Below the pieces are notes generated by a model. The model did no database searches, was not told the DNA's origin, and was given only the letters and a program-made list of their open reading frames with translations. Shown here piece after piece: positions 10,601 through 15,192 of a stretch of 34,287 nt of DNA. A program made the position numbers and the translations under genes. Numbering within the stretch: the first letter of the stretch is position 1; each line of letters begins with the position of its first letter. Source of the stretch: Mycobacterium sp. 852002-51163_SCH5372311 (GTDB taxonomy: Bacteria > Actinomycetota > Actinomycetes > Mycobacteriales > Mycobacteriaceae); NCBI RefSeq assembly GCF_001667115.1, contig NZ_LZIJ01000094.1:1-34287 (forward strand). The letters run 5' to 3'.

Positions 10601-10916
10601 CGGACGGCACCGCTTCTTCGGCTGCGAGCGCGCGTACCCACTGCAGGGGCTCGAAGCCGACGGGACGCACCACGACCAGTTCTTTGGCGATCGGCTCGAG
10701 CAGCAGGTCCGCCTCACCGACCAGCGTGGCCAACTCGGATTCGATGCCGGCCGAGGACACCAGCTCTTCCAGAGTCTCCAGCCAGGCACTGCCCTGGCCG
10801 CCGAACGCGACAGCGTAGGGCTCGCCAGCGGCTAGACGGTCGACCAGAGCATGGGTGTTATGCGGACCGGTCCCATCGCGGTCAGCGGAAACCTGCTCGT
10901 GCTCGTGAATCGTCAC
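1692..10916 (-). CDS. fas: Type I fatty acid synthase (Fas, multidomain)
   Basis: This 3074-residue cytosolic megasynthase makes C16-C26 acyl-CoAs for membrane lipids and as mycolate primers. The domain order is that of actinobacterial Fas-I: acyltransferase (Ser149 in GHSQG), FMN enoyl reductase (about 415-870, HVEGGRAGGHHS and CVGGGIG), hot-dog dehydratase (Asp1230/His1235 in SGDHNPIHTD), malonyl/palmitoyl transferase (Ser1439 in GHSVGEY), ACP (attachment Ser1803 in ELDSIESITDG), ketoreductase (TGASKGSIA, Tyr2290 and Lys2294) and ketosynthase (Cys2723, His2875, His2916). A Pro/Ala-rich linker (about 1710-1750) precedes the ACP. Length and sequence closely follow M. tuberculosis Fas (about 3069 aa), and no catalytic residue is missing. 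The start is GTG with an AGGGGAG Shine-Dalgarno at 10925-10931. acpS follows 28 bp downstream in the same operon. Confidence 0.98.
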   Translation of the reverse strand: MTIHEHEQVSADRDGTGPHNTHALVDRLAAGEPYAVAFGGQGSAWLETLEELVSSAGIESELATLVGEADLLLEPIAKELVVVRPVGFEPLQWVRALAAEEAVPSGKHLTSAAVSLPGVLLTQIAAIRALARQGMDLIATPPVALAGHSQGVLAVEALKAGGARDVELLALAQLLGAAGTLVARRRGISILGDRPPMVSVTNADPARIQRLLDEFAQDVRTVLPPVLSIRNGRRSVVITGTPEQLSRFELYCRHISEKEEAERKNKIRGGDVFAPVFDPVQVEVGFHTPRLADGIDIVGRWAEKVGLDVAFARELAESILVKKVDWVDDITRVHEAGARWILDLGPGDILTRLTAPVIRGIGVGIVPAATRGGQRNLFTVGATPEVARAWSSYAPSVVRLPDGRVKLSTKFTRLTGRSPILLAGMTPTTVDAKIVAAAANAGHWAELAGGGQVTEEVFENRIKELSGLLEPGRTYQFNALFLDPYLWKLQVGGKRLVQKARQSGAAIDGLVISAGIPDLEEAVELIDELNDVGISHVVFKPGTIEQIRSVIRIATEVPTKPVIMHVEGGRAGGHHSWEDLDDLLLATYSELRSRPNITVCVGGGIGTPERAAEYLSGRWARAHGFPLMPIDGILVGTAAMATLESTTSPSVKRMLVETKGTDQWISAGKAQGGMASSRSQLGADIHEIDNTASRCGRLLDEVAGDAEAVAERRDEIIAAMANTAKPYFGDVAEMTYLQWLRRYVELTIGEGNSTADTASPGSPWLADTWRDRFEQMLQRAEARLHPKDFGPIETVFSDAALLENPEQAIDILLQHYPDAETVQLHPADVPFFVTLCKTLGKPVNFVPVIDKDVRRWWRSDSLWQAHDARYDADQVCIIPGTAAVAGITRVDEPVGELLDRFEQAAIDEVLAVDGQPQDVTSRRLGRPDVSGPLAVVLDAPDVLWAGRIATNPAHRIAEPSEWQVHDEPGNPRATHSSTGARLQVNSDDEVVLSVPVSGTWIDIPFRLPANTVDGGVPVVSIEDASTAMRSVLAISAGVDGPEFLPSVDDGTATLAVDWDPERVADHTGVTATFGEPLAPGLTTVPDALVGHCWPAVFAAIGSAVTDTGIPVVEGLLSLVHLDHAAHVVGKLPTVPAQLTVTATASNAVDTDMGRVVPVSVIVTDGNGTVIATLDERFAILGRTGSAELTDPVRAGGAVSENATDTPRRRRRDVRLTAPADMRPFAVVSGDHNPIHTDRAAALLAGLESPIVHGMWLSAAAQHAVTATDGQARPPARLVGWTARFLGMVRPDDEVDFRVDRVGIDQGAEVLEVAARIGSDLVMSATARLAAPKTVYAFPGQGIQHKGMGMEVRARSKAARKVWDKADKFTRDTLGFSVLHVVRDNPTSIIASGVHYHHPDGVLYLTQFTQVAMATVAAAQVAEMREQGAFVEGAIACGHSVGEYTALACVTGIYELEALLETVFHRGSKMHDIVPRDELGRSNYRLAAIRPSQIDLPDAEVTAFVAEIAERTGEFLEIVNFNLRGSQYAIAGTVRGLEALEEEVQRRRELTGGKRSFILVPGIDVPFHSRVLRVGVAEFRRSLDRVMPRDKDPDLIIGRYIPNLVPRPFTLDRDFIQEIRDLVPAEPLDEILADYDTWRRERPAEMARVVLIELLAWQFASPVRWIETQDLLFIEEAAGGLGVERFVEIGVKSAPTVAGLATNTLKLPEYAHSTVEVLNAERDAAVLFATDTDPEPEFEEDLGDSAAAAESAAPEAAPVAAPAPTAPSGAARPEDISFDAADATLALIALSAKMRIDQIEELDSIESITDGASSRRNQLLVDLGSELNLGAIDGAAESDLAGLRSQVTKLARTYKPYGPVLSDAINDQLRTVLGPSGKRPGAIAERVGKTWELGDGWAKHVTVEVALGTREGTSVRGGALGHLHEGALADAAAVDKAIDAAVTSVAARRGIAVALPSAGGGGNATIDAAALSEFTDQITGRDGVLASAARLVLGQLGLDDPVSASPAATDAELIDLVTAELGADWPRLVAPVFDGKKAVVFDDRWASAREDLVKLWLTDEGDIDADWVRLSERFEGAGHVVAIQATWWQGKSLAAGRQIHASLYGRIAAGAENPDPGPYSKEVAVVTGASKGSIAASVVAQLLDGGATVVATTSKLDDERLSFYRTLYRDHARYGAALWVVAANMASYSDIDALVEWVGNEQTESLGPQSIHVKDAQTPTLLFPFAAPRVVGDLSEAGSRSEMEMKVLLWAVQRLIGGLSKIGAERDIASRLHVVLPGSPNRGMFGGDGAYGEAKSALDALVSRWHAESSWAARVSLAHALIGWTRGTGLMGQNDAIVSAVEEAGVTTYSTDEMAALLLALCDVESKVAAANSPIKADLTGGLGEADIDMAELAAKAREEMSSEAAAENTPAEGTIAALPSPPRGFTPAPPPEWDDLDVDPADLVVIVGGAEIGPYGSSRTRFEMEVDNELSAAGVLELAWTTGLIRWEDDPQPGWYDTQSGELVDEAELVERYHDAVVERVGIREFVDDGSINPNDGSPLLVSVFLDKDFSFVVSSEADARAFADFDPEHTVIRPIPDSGDWQVIRKAGTEIRVPRKNKLSRLVGAQVPTGFDPTVWGVSPDMASSIDRLAVWNIVATVDAFLTAGFSPAEVMRYVHPSLVANTMGTGMGGGTSMQTMYHGNLLGRNKPNDIFQEVLPNIVAAHVVQSYIGSYGAMIHPVAACATAAVSIEEGVDKIRLGKAEMVVTGGIDDLTLEGIIGFGDMAATADTGMMRGRGITDSKFSRPNDRRRLGFVEAQGGGTILLARGDLALKMGLPVLAVVAFAQSFGDGVHTSIPAPGLGALGAGRGGKDSPLARSLAKLGVGPDDIAVISKHDTSTLANDPNETELHERLADSMGRSAGAPLFVVSQKSLTGHAKGGAAVFQTMGLCQMLRDGVIPPNRSLDCVDDELAGSRHFVWVRDTLRLGGKFPLKAGMLTSLGFGHVSGLVALVHPQAFIAALNADQRADYQRRAEARLLAGQRRLASAIAGGEPMYQRPPDRRFEHGAPEKRQEAAMLLNSAARLGDDDAYQVSG

Positions 10917-10942
10917 GCCTACATCTCCCCTGTTGCGTCTAA

Positions 10943-10964
10943 AAGTTTTCTTGAAGTTTTCTTG
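10943..10964. repeat. Two abutting 11-bp repeats in the fas leader
   Basis: AAGTTTTCTTG occurs twice with no gap (10943-10953 and 10954-10964), about 27 bp upstream of the fas GTG, in an AT-rich patch within GC-rich surroundings. Head-to-tail copies spaced by one helical turn are typical of a protein-binding site. The fas promoter of mycobacteria is known to be bound by FasR; whether this is that site is inference. Confidence 0.5.
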
Positions 10965-11293
10965 GCGTCTTTCGCGGCCCGGTCAGTGCCGGCGGGCTGG
11001 CATCGTCGATTCGGCGTTGAATCGGCGCCAAAGATCGGCTGACCGTTTGTGTCGTCGGCGGGCCCGGCGATCGGTCGAGCGGCGGCACGGCAGACGGCTC
11101 CGGCTCACATAAGGGTGTCATAAGAATTTCCGTCTCCAGGCCATGGTGATCGGTTACTGGTGAGTTCTACGGGCGGGTAACCGTGTCGTGGGTAACACCA
11201 GGTTCGACGGCGGGCGCGGGCGTCGCCAACAAACCTCCTGCATGTAGGTGGTTACGGTCGAGTAGCTACAACTGCGCAGATCAAGGCAGTATT

Positions 11294-11313
11294 GTTATGT
11301 AATCGTTATGTAA
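11294..11313. repeat. Direct repeat GTTATGTAA x2, 11-bp spacing
   Basis: GTTATGTAA occurs at 11294-11302 and 11305-11313, separated by TC, so the copies are one helical turn apart. They lie in an AT-rich island about 380 bp upstream of the fas start. This could be an activator or repressor site, or -10-like elements; no regulator can be assigned. Confidence 0.4.
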
Positions 11314-11438
11314 AAAATTTCGGCTCCGATGGAGGCTTTCCGCGCTGTCGCTTGCGTCCGCCCGGCCCCCACGGCGGCTGCGGCGACCGGATTTGAGCGA
11401 ACAGGTGTTTGCTGGAAGCTCGGGGTCGCGTCGTCCGT

Positions 11439-11458
11439 GTGCCCGCGCTCACGGGCAC
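11439..11458 (-). terminator. Hairpin downstream of the Rv2525c-like gene
   Basis: GTGCCCG and CGGGCAC form a perfect 7-bp stem around a 6-nt loop, about 60 bp past the stop codon of the Rv2525c-like gene. No U-tract is present. It could terminate transcription before the fas promoter. Confidence 0.4.
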
Positions 11459-11516
11459 TAGGTCGCCGCCGGGATTCCGAGAGCACCGAATACGGCCGGA
11501 GACGTGCCGGCACGCG

Positions 11517-12239
11517 CTAAGCCCACTGCCCGAATTGCGGCTTGAGGATTTCGTTGATGTCAACTCCGACACCGCCGACCGACCGCTTGTCGATCTCGAC
11601 CTGGTGCAGGTGCGCGGCCGGATGGGCGTATCCCTTGGGCGAGCCCCAGTTGTGCTGCCAGAAGTAGGAGCCCACGCCGTCATGCACCGCCCAGTCGATT
11701 GTTTTCGAGTTCGCGTATACACCCGTGCGCTGGTGGCCGATCACCGACTCCCAGGCTCGCAGATACGGCAGTACTTGACGTTTGTACTGGTCATAGGAGG
11801 GGTCGTCGTCTATCGAGGCGTAAATGGGGGCGCTGGCGGGGCCGCCGGCAGCAGCGTGCAACTGCATTCCGCGCTGGGCATGCTGAGTACCGGCGGCGGC
11901 ACCGCCCAGCCAATCGGAGGTGGTGCCCTTGCCGTACTGATAGCACGAGACGATCTTCAGCCCACTGCTACTCAGATCGCGCGCCTCGGTGACCTGGATC
12001 GGCTTGCCGAGCATCCAGTTGCCGCCGGGCCGCCGATCGGATACATAGCGAATGGCCCCTACCGCCCCGGCAGCCCTGATCTGTTGGGCGGGGATGACAC
12101 CGGCCGCGTAATCCAACAACGTTCCGAGCGAACCGGCCGAAGCCGGTGCCCCGCCCACCGACGCCCCCGCGAACCCCAGAGCTAGTAGACCCGGCGTCGC
12201 GGCCGCGAGTTTGAGGACATCACGCCGCGACACCGACAC
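11517..12239 (-). CDS. Tat-exported DUF1906 glycoside-hydrolase-like protein (Rv2525c homologue)
   Basis: This 240-residue protein begins with a twin-arginine signal (SRRDVLKLAAATPGLLALGF) ending near ASA at about residue 35, then a single DUF1906 domain (GTLLDYAAGVIPAQQIRAAG, IRYVSDRRPGG, KIVSCYQYG, IYASIDDDPS, GVYANSKTIDW). DUF1906 has a TIM-barrel fold related to GH25-type lysozymes, and the family is secreted to the cell envelope. The protein matches M. tuberculosis Rv2525c closely in length and sequence, and its position next to fas is also that of Rv2525c. The start is GTG at 12239; no strong Shine-Dalgarno is visible. The substrate and enzymatic activity are not established; a cell-wall role is inferred from export. 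Confidence 0.93.
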   Translation of the reverse strand: MSVSRRDVLKLAAATPGLLALGFAGASVGGAPASAGSLGTLLDYAAGVIPAQQIRAAGAVGAIRYVSDRRPGGNWMLGKPIQVTEARDLSSSGLKIVSCYQYGKGTTSDWLGGAAAGTQHAQRGMQLHAAAGGPASAPIYASIDDDPSYDQYKRQVLPYLRAWESVIGHQRTGVYANSKTIDWAVHDGVGSYFWQHNWGSPKGYAHPAAHLHQVEIDKRSVGGVGVDINEILKPQFGQWA

Positions 12240-12324
12240 ATGCCACAGGGTACGACAGATACATCAGACGACACACTGGTCACAGCAGTTACATCTGCAT
12301 CACAGTGCTGAAACGGGAGTTGCT

Positions 12325-12344
12325 CGCCGGCATTCGCGCCGGCG
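12325..12344. repeat. GC-rich inverted repeat
   Basis: CGCCGGC and GCCGGCG form a 7-bp stem with a 6-nt ATTCGC loop, just before the 20-bp tandem arrays. It could terminate read-through from the right; no U-tract is present. Confidence 0.35.
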
Positions 12345-12360
12345 TCGGCAGTGGAGCCTG

Positions 12361-12440
12361 GGCGTTGATTGTGAAACGTCGGCGTCGATTGTGAAATGTG
12401 GGCGTCGATTGTGAAACGTCGGCGTCGATTGTGAAACGTG
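12361..12440. repeat. Tandem array A: four 20-bp units
   Basis: Four consecutive units of consensus GGCGTCGATTGTGAAACGTS occupy exactly 80 bp. Copies differ at one or two positions (T in the first unit, T for C in the second, C/G at the end). The unit contains no start or stop pattern that suggests coding. It resembles a mycobacterial VNTR/MIRU-type locus, so copy number may vary between strains. Confidence 0.9.
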
Positions 12441-12470
12441 GGCGAAGAACTGGCCCGGATCCCGCCCTGC

Positions 12471-12550
12471 GCTCACGCGCAAAGCCCAGGATTCACGCGC
12501 AAAGCCCTGCGTTCACCCGCAAAGCCCAGGATTCGCGCCCGAAGCATGGG
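12471..12550. repeat. Tandem array B: four 20-bp units of different sequence
   Basis: Four units of consensus RTTCACGCGCAAAGCCCAGG, increasingly degenerate to the right, start 30 bp after array A. The period is the same as array A but the sequence is unrelated. The array overlaps the last codons of the neighbouring membrane-protein gene on the minus strand. Confidence 0.85.
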
Positions 12551-13001
12551 ATTCGCCGCGGGCACATGGGGCCGTAGGCCCTTCACCGGCCAGTCGGGAA
12601 TGCAGCACACCCAGTACCCCCAGCGCAGCGTAGGGACCGGTCACCGCGACCAGGCTGAGCAGTGCGCGAACACGATTGTCGCCGCGGTGGAGTTTCCTCA
12701 ATTCGAGGACTGCGTTGAGATTGTCCAGCGTGTCAACCACCAGACCGATACGTTGCCAGCGCCGACGATTGGCCTCGTCGCTGTAGAGGTAGCCGATGCC
12801 CAGGCCCAGGGCGCGGGCTCCGAAGATGCGGATCAGGTATCTCGTCTCGGTGGACAGCATGCTGTCCGGCACGCCGTTCATCCGGGTTTGCGACCGTGGA
12901 GATACAAATGCCGCCGCGCCCAGCGCAATCCGGCCGATGGCCGCCGCCGTGAAGGCGCGACGCAAGATGGTGGGCTGTTGTGGAGATGTTGTTGTGCTCA
13001 T
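12513..13001 (-). CDS. Small predicted membrane protein (DUF4267-like)
   Basis: This 162-residue protein has hydrophobic segments around residues 15-33 (TAAAIGRIALGAAAFV), 58-72 (IFGARALGLGIGYLY), 84-95 and 112-132 (LLSLVAVTGPYAALGVLGVL), consistent with a small four-helix membrane protein of the DUF4267 type. The function is unknown. The last ~25 residues (APCARGESHASGANPGLCG) are encoded by tandem array B, which supplies the stop codon, so the tail is probably not ancestral. The ATG at 13001 has no clear Shine-Dalgarno. The gene is divergent from the broken XRE/MmyB-type regulator 85 bp away, a layout typical of a regulator and its target. Confidence 0.75.
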   Translation of the reverse strand: MSTTTSPQQPTILRRAFTAAAIGRIALGAAAFVSPRSQTRMNGVPDSMLSTETRYLIRIFGARALGLGIGYLYSDEANRRRWQRIGLVVDTLDNLNAVLELRKLHRGDNRVRALLSLVAVTGPYAALGVLGVLHSRLAGEGPTAPCARGESHASGANPGLCG

Positions 13002-13037
13002 GGAGGCAGTCTTGGCTGCCGAGGTAGTCCTGTCGAT

Positions 13038-13050
13038 TACCTACGAGGTA
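13038..13050. promoter_or_regulatory. Inverted repeat TACCT-ACG-AGGTA in divergent promoter
   Basis: A perfect 5-3-5 palindrome lies between the membrane-protein gene and the XRE/MmyB-type regulator gene. A further GAGGTAGT copy lies at 13021-13028, repeating the right half-site (13045-13052). It is a candidate operator for the adjacent regulator; inferred from symmetry and location only. Confidence 0.45.
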
Positions 13051-13086
13051 GTGGTTGCGGCTGTCACGCGGCGATAAGTTCAGAAG

Positions 13087-13940
13087 ATGTCTGCGGGTAT
13101 CGGGGTGCGCGAGTGGCGCACTCGCCGGCGGATGAGCCAGATGGAGCTGGCCCACCAGATCGGCGTTTCGCCTCGCCATCTCAGCTTCGTTGAAACGGGT
13201 CGGTCCAACGCCAGTCGGGCGTTGCTGCTACGCATCGGCGAGTCGCTGGATCTGCCGTTGACCGCACGCAACCGGCTGCTGCTCGCCGGCGGCTATGCAC
13301 CTGCGTACGAGAACACCCGCTGGACAGCGAGAGGATGCGGCCGGTGCGGGCGGCCATCGACTCGGTGCTGGCCGGCCATTCTCCGTACCCCGCCGTCGTC
13401 ACCGATGCCTGCTGGAACCTCATCGCCGCAAACGTGGGATGCGTGGTACTGGTGGAGGGGCTGGACGAGGAGGCGGCCGCCGAGCTGCTTCGTTCGCCGA
13501 TCAACGTGATGCGGTTGTGCCTACATCCGCGGGGAGTGTCACAGCGCTTGCTCAACTTTCCCGAGGTGTACTCCAGCATCCTGCGCCGGGTGCGCCGAAC
13601 CGCCAACGCCACCGCGTCATCCGAAATACAGCGCCTCTACCAGGAGCTCTCCGGTTATCCGGTGCCCCGTCCGGCCGAGTCGAGCGCACCCCTCGGCGAG
13701 CTATACGTACCGTTCCGGATGGTCACGTCTGACGGCGCCGAGCTGCACTTCGTCAACACCATTGCGACGTTCGGCAGTCCGCTGGACGTCGGCGTGGAAA
13801 ACCTGGCCATGGAGTCGTTCTTTCCCGCCGACACCACGACCGCGGATTATCTGCGGCAGGTTGACGACAACCGTCTGAGCGCCCTGGCCGATCGATACCC
13901 GCAGTTGCTCGGCTACATCAGTACGCCGCAACGCGAATGA
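13087..13940 (+). pseudogene. XRE/MmyB-type transcriptional regulator, frameshifted
   Basis: The first frame (from ATG 13087) encodes an N-terminal XRE helix-turn-helix (VREWRTRRRMSQMELAHQIG, VSPRHLSFVETGRS, ALLLRIGESLDLPL) and continues to GGYAPAYENT. The expected continuation PLDSERMRPVRAAIDSVLAG is in another frame, which then carries the entire MmyB-like ligand-binding domain (PYPAVVTDACWNLIAAN, NVMRLCLHPRG, FFPADTTTADYLRQV) to the stop at 13940. Inserting one C in the CCC run at 13316-13318 restores one continuous protein of about 284 residues. The gene is thus either inactivated by a one-base deletion or carries a sequencing error. Without repair the HTH frame ends at 13509 with an unrelated tail. 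It is divergent from the small membrane-protein gene. Confidence 0.9.
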
Positions 13941-13970
13941 TCGCGGCAAGCACTTCTTGGCTGCGTTTTG

Positions 13971-13997
13971 CTAACACTATAAAGTTAATAAAGTTAG
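13971..13997. promoter_or_regulatory. 27-bp AT-rich palindrome upstream of Rieske oxygenase
   Basis: The sequence runs CTAAC-NN-TAT-N-AA-N-TT-N-ATA-NN-GTTAG with all named positions symmetric. It also contains ATAAAGTTA twice in tandem (13979-13996). It ends 40 bp before the ATG of the Rieske oxygenase. Similar AT-rich motifs occur in three other promoters of the catabolic island, so it is a candidate operator of a shared repressor; it also offers -10-like TATAAA sequences. Confidence 0.6.
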
Positions 13998-14037
13998 AGC
14001 CGGACGCTGCTCGAACCGACTGCACTGGGGACTTCCG

Positions 14038-15192
14038 ATGGATCACGACCAACTCATCGACCTGACCCGACGTGCCTTGAAGCTGGCACGCGACAAAACC
14101 ACCGATCTGGCGCCCGCGCAACATGCCGTCGACGCGCGCGAGTACACCTCACTCAAGCGGCACGAGCGCGACCGGGCCATGCTGCTGGCCAGCCCGCAAC
14201 TGGTCGGATACGTCTCGGAGTTGCCTGGCCCGGGCAGCTACTGCACCAAGACGGTGATGGGCCGGTCCGTCCTGCTGACCAGGACAGCCGACGGGTCGGT
14301 CAAGGCGTTCGACAATGTCTGTCTGCATCGTCAGTCGCAAGTCGTCACCGGGTGCGGCACCGCGAAGCGGTTCAGCTGCCCCTACCACGCGTGGACGTAC
14401 GACAACACCGGGCGGCTGGTCGGGCTGCCGGGCCGCGAGGGCTTCCCCGATATGTCGCTGAAGTCCGACGGCCTGACCGAGCTGCCGGCTGTCGAGTTCG
14501 CCGGATTCCTTTGGGTGGCACTGGATCCCGGTGCGACCCTGGATATCGCCACGCACCTGGGCCCGCTGGCTGACGAGCTGGACTCATGGGGCATCGGACG
14601 GTGGTCTCCGCTGGGCGAGAAGGTGCTGGACTGCCCGATCAACTGGAAGCTGGCAATCGACACTTTCGCGGAGAACTACCACTTTGCCACCGTGCACCGG
14701 CAGACCTTTGCCACCATCGCCCGCAGCAACTGCACGGTGTTCGACTCATTCGGCCCGCATCATCGCTTGATCTTTCCGCTGAACGGCATCCTCGAACTGG
14801 ACAACGTCCCCGAAGATCAGTGGGAGCCATTTCGCAGCATGGTGGTGATCTACGCGTTGTTCCCCAACATCGTGCTGTCCGTGACGATCGCCAACGGCGA
14901 GCTGTTTCGGGTCTACCCTGCCGACCGGCCCGGTCGGTCGATCACCGTTCACCAGAATTCGACACCGCTCGACCTGTCCGACGAATCCGTGGCCGCAGGC
15001 GCTGCGGCCGTCTTCGAGTACGCGCATGCCACCGTGCGCGACGAGGACTACCGGCTGGTCGAATCGCTGCAGGCCAACCTCGAGTCGGGTGCGCGCGATC
15101 GACTGGTGTTCGGACGCAACGAGCCAGGGTTGCAGCATCGCCACATCGCGTGGGAGCAGGCAATAGGGGACGCGGCCTCAGCTGTCGGCTGA
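14038..15192 (+). CDS. Rieske non-haem iron oxygenase, alpha subunit
   Basis: This 384-residue protein has an N-terminal Rieske [2Fe-2S] domain with Cys95, His97, Cys114 and His117 (CLHR...CPYHAW) and a C-terminal mononuclear iron domain with NWKLAIDTFAENYHFATVH (His215, His220). Such enzymes hydroxylate or demethylate organic substrates using electrons from a reductase, none of which is encoded next to it. Glu212 sits where most ring-hydroxylating dioxygenases have the bridging Asp, as in choline-monooxygenase-type members. A GGGGA Shine-Dalgarno precedes the ATG. It is convergent with the minus-strand operon, overlapping the CrtC-like gene by 15 bp. The substrate is unknown; location suggests a role in the catabolic island. 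Confidence 0.9.
   Translation: MDHDQLIDLTRRALKLARDKTTDLAPAQHAVDAREYTSLKRHERDRAMLLASPQLVGYVSELPGPGSYCTKTVMGRSVLLTRTADGSVKAFDNVCLHRQSQVVTGCGTAKRFSCPYHAWTYDNTGRLVGLPGREGFPDMSLKSDGLTELPAVEFAGFLWVALDPGATLDIATHLGPLADELDSWGIGRWSPLGEKVLDCPINWKLAIDTFAENYHFATVHRQTFATIARSNCTVFDSFGPHHRLIFPLNGILELDNVPEDQWEPFRSMVVIYALFPNIVLSVTIANGELFRVYPADRPGRSITVHQNSTPLDLSDESVAAGAAAVFEYAHATVRDEDYRLVESLQANLESGARDRLVFGRNEPGLQHRHIAWEQAIGDAASAVG

Larger units (their letters stand above)
10917..11516. other. fas upstream non-coding region (~600 bp)
   Basis: I see no convincing gene in this stretch; the small open frames lack family similarity, consistent starts and ribosome sites. It holds the fas Shine-Dalgarno, the 11-bp tandem repeats, an inverted pair CGGTTAC (11151-11157)/GTAACCG (11177-11183) with a further GGTTAC at 11250-11255, two GTTATGTAA copies at 11294-11313, and a hairpin at 11439-11458. 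It is long for a mycobacterial intergenic region, suggesting a complex fas promoter or an unrecognised small RNA. Confidence 0.5.

Noticed and set aside
12300..12482. 60-residue minus-strand ORF across the repeats
   Set aside because: Encodes only the repeat (FTIDADVSQS...) with no start site or homology; likely an artefact of the 20-bp array, which is not a multiple of three.
12361..12550. Possible CRISPR array
   Set aside because: Units are directly tandem with no unique spacers, and the 20-bp units differ in sequence between two blocks; no cas genes.
13316..13340. Programmed ribosomal frameshift in the XRE/MmyB-type regulator
   Set aside because: No slippery heptamer or downstream structure is evident; a one-base deletion in a C run is simpler.
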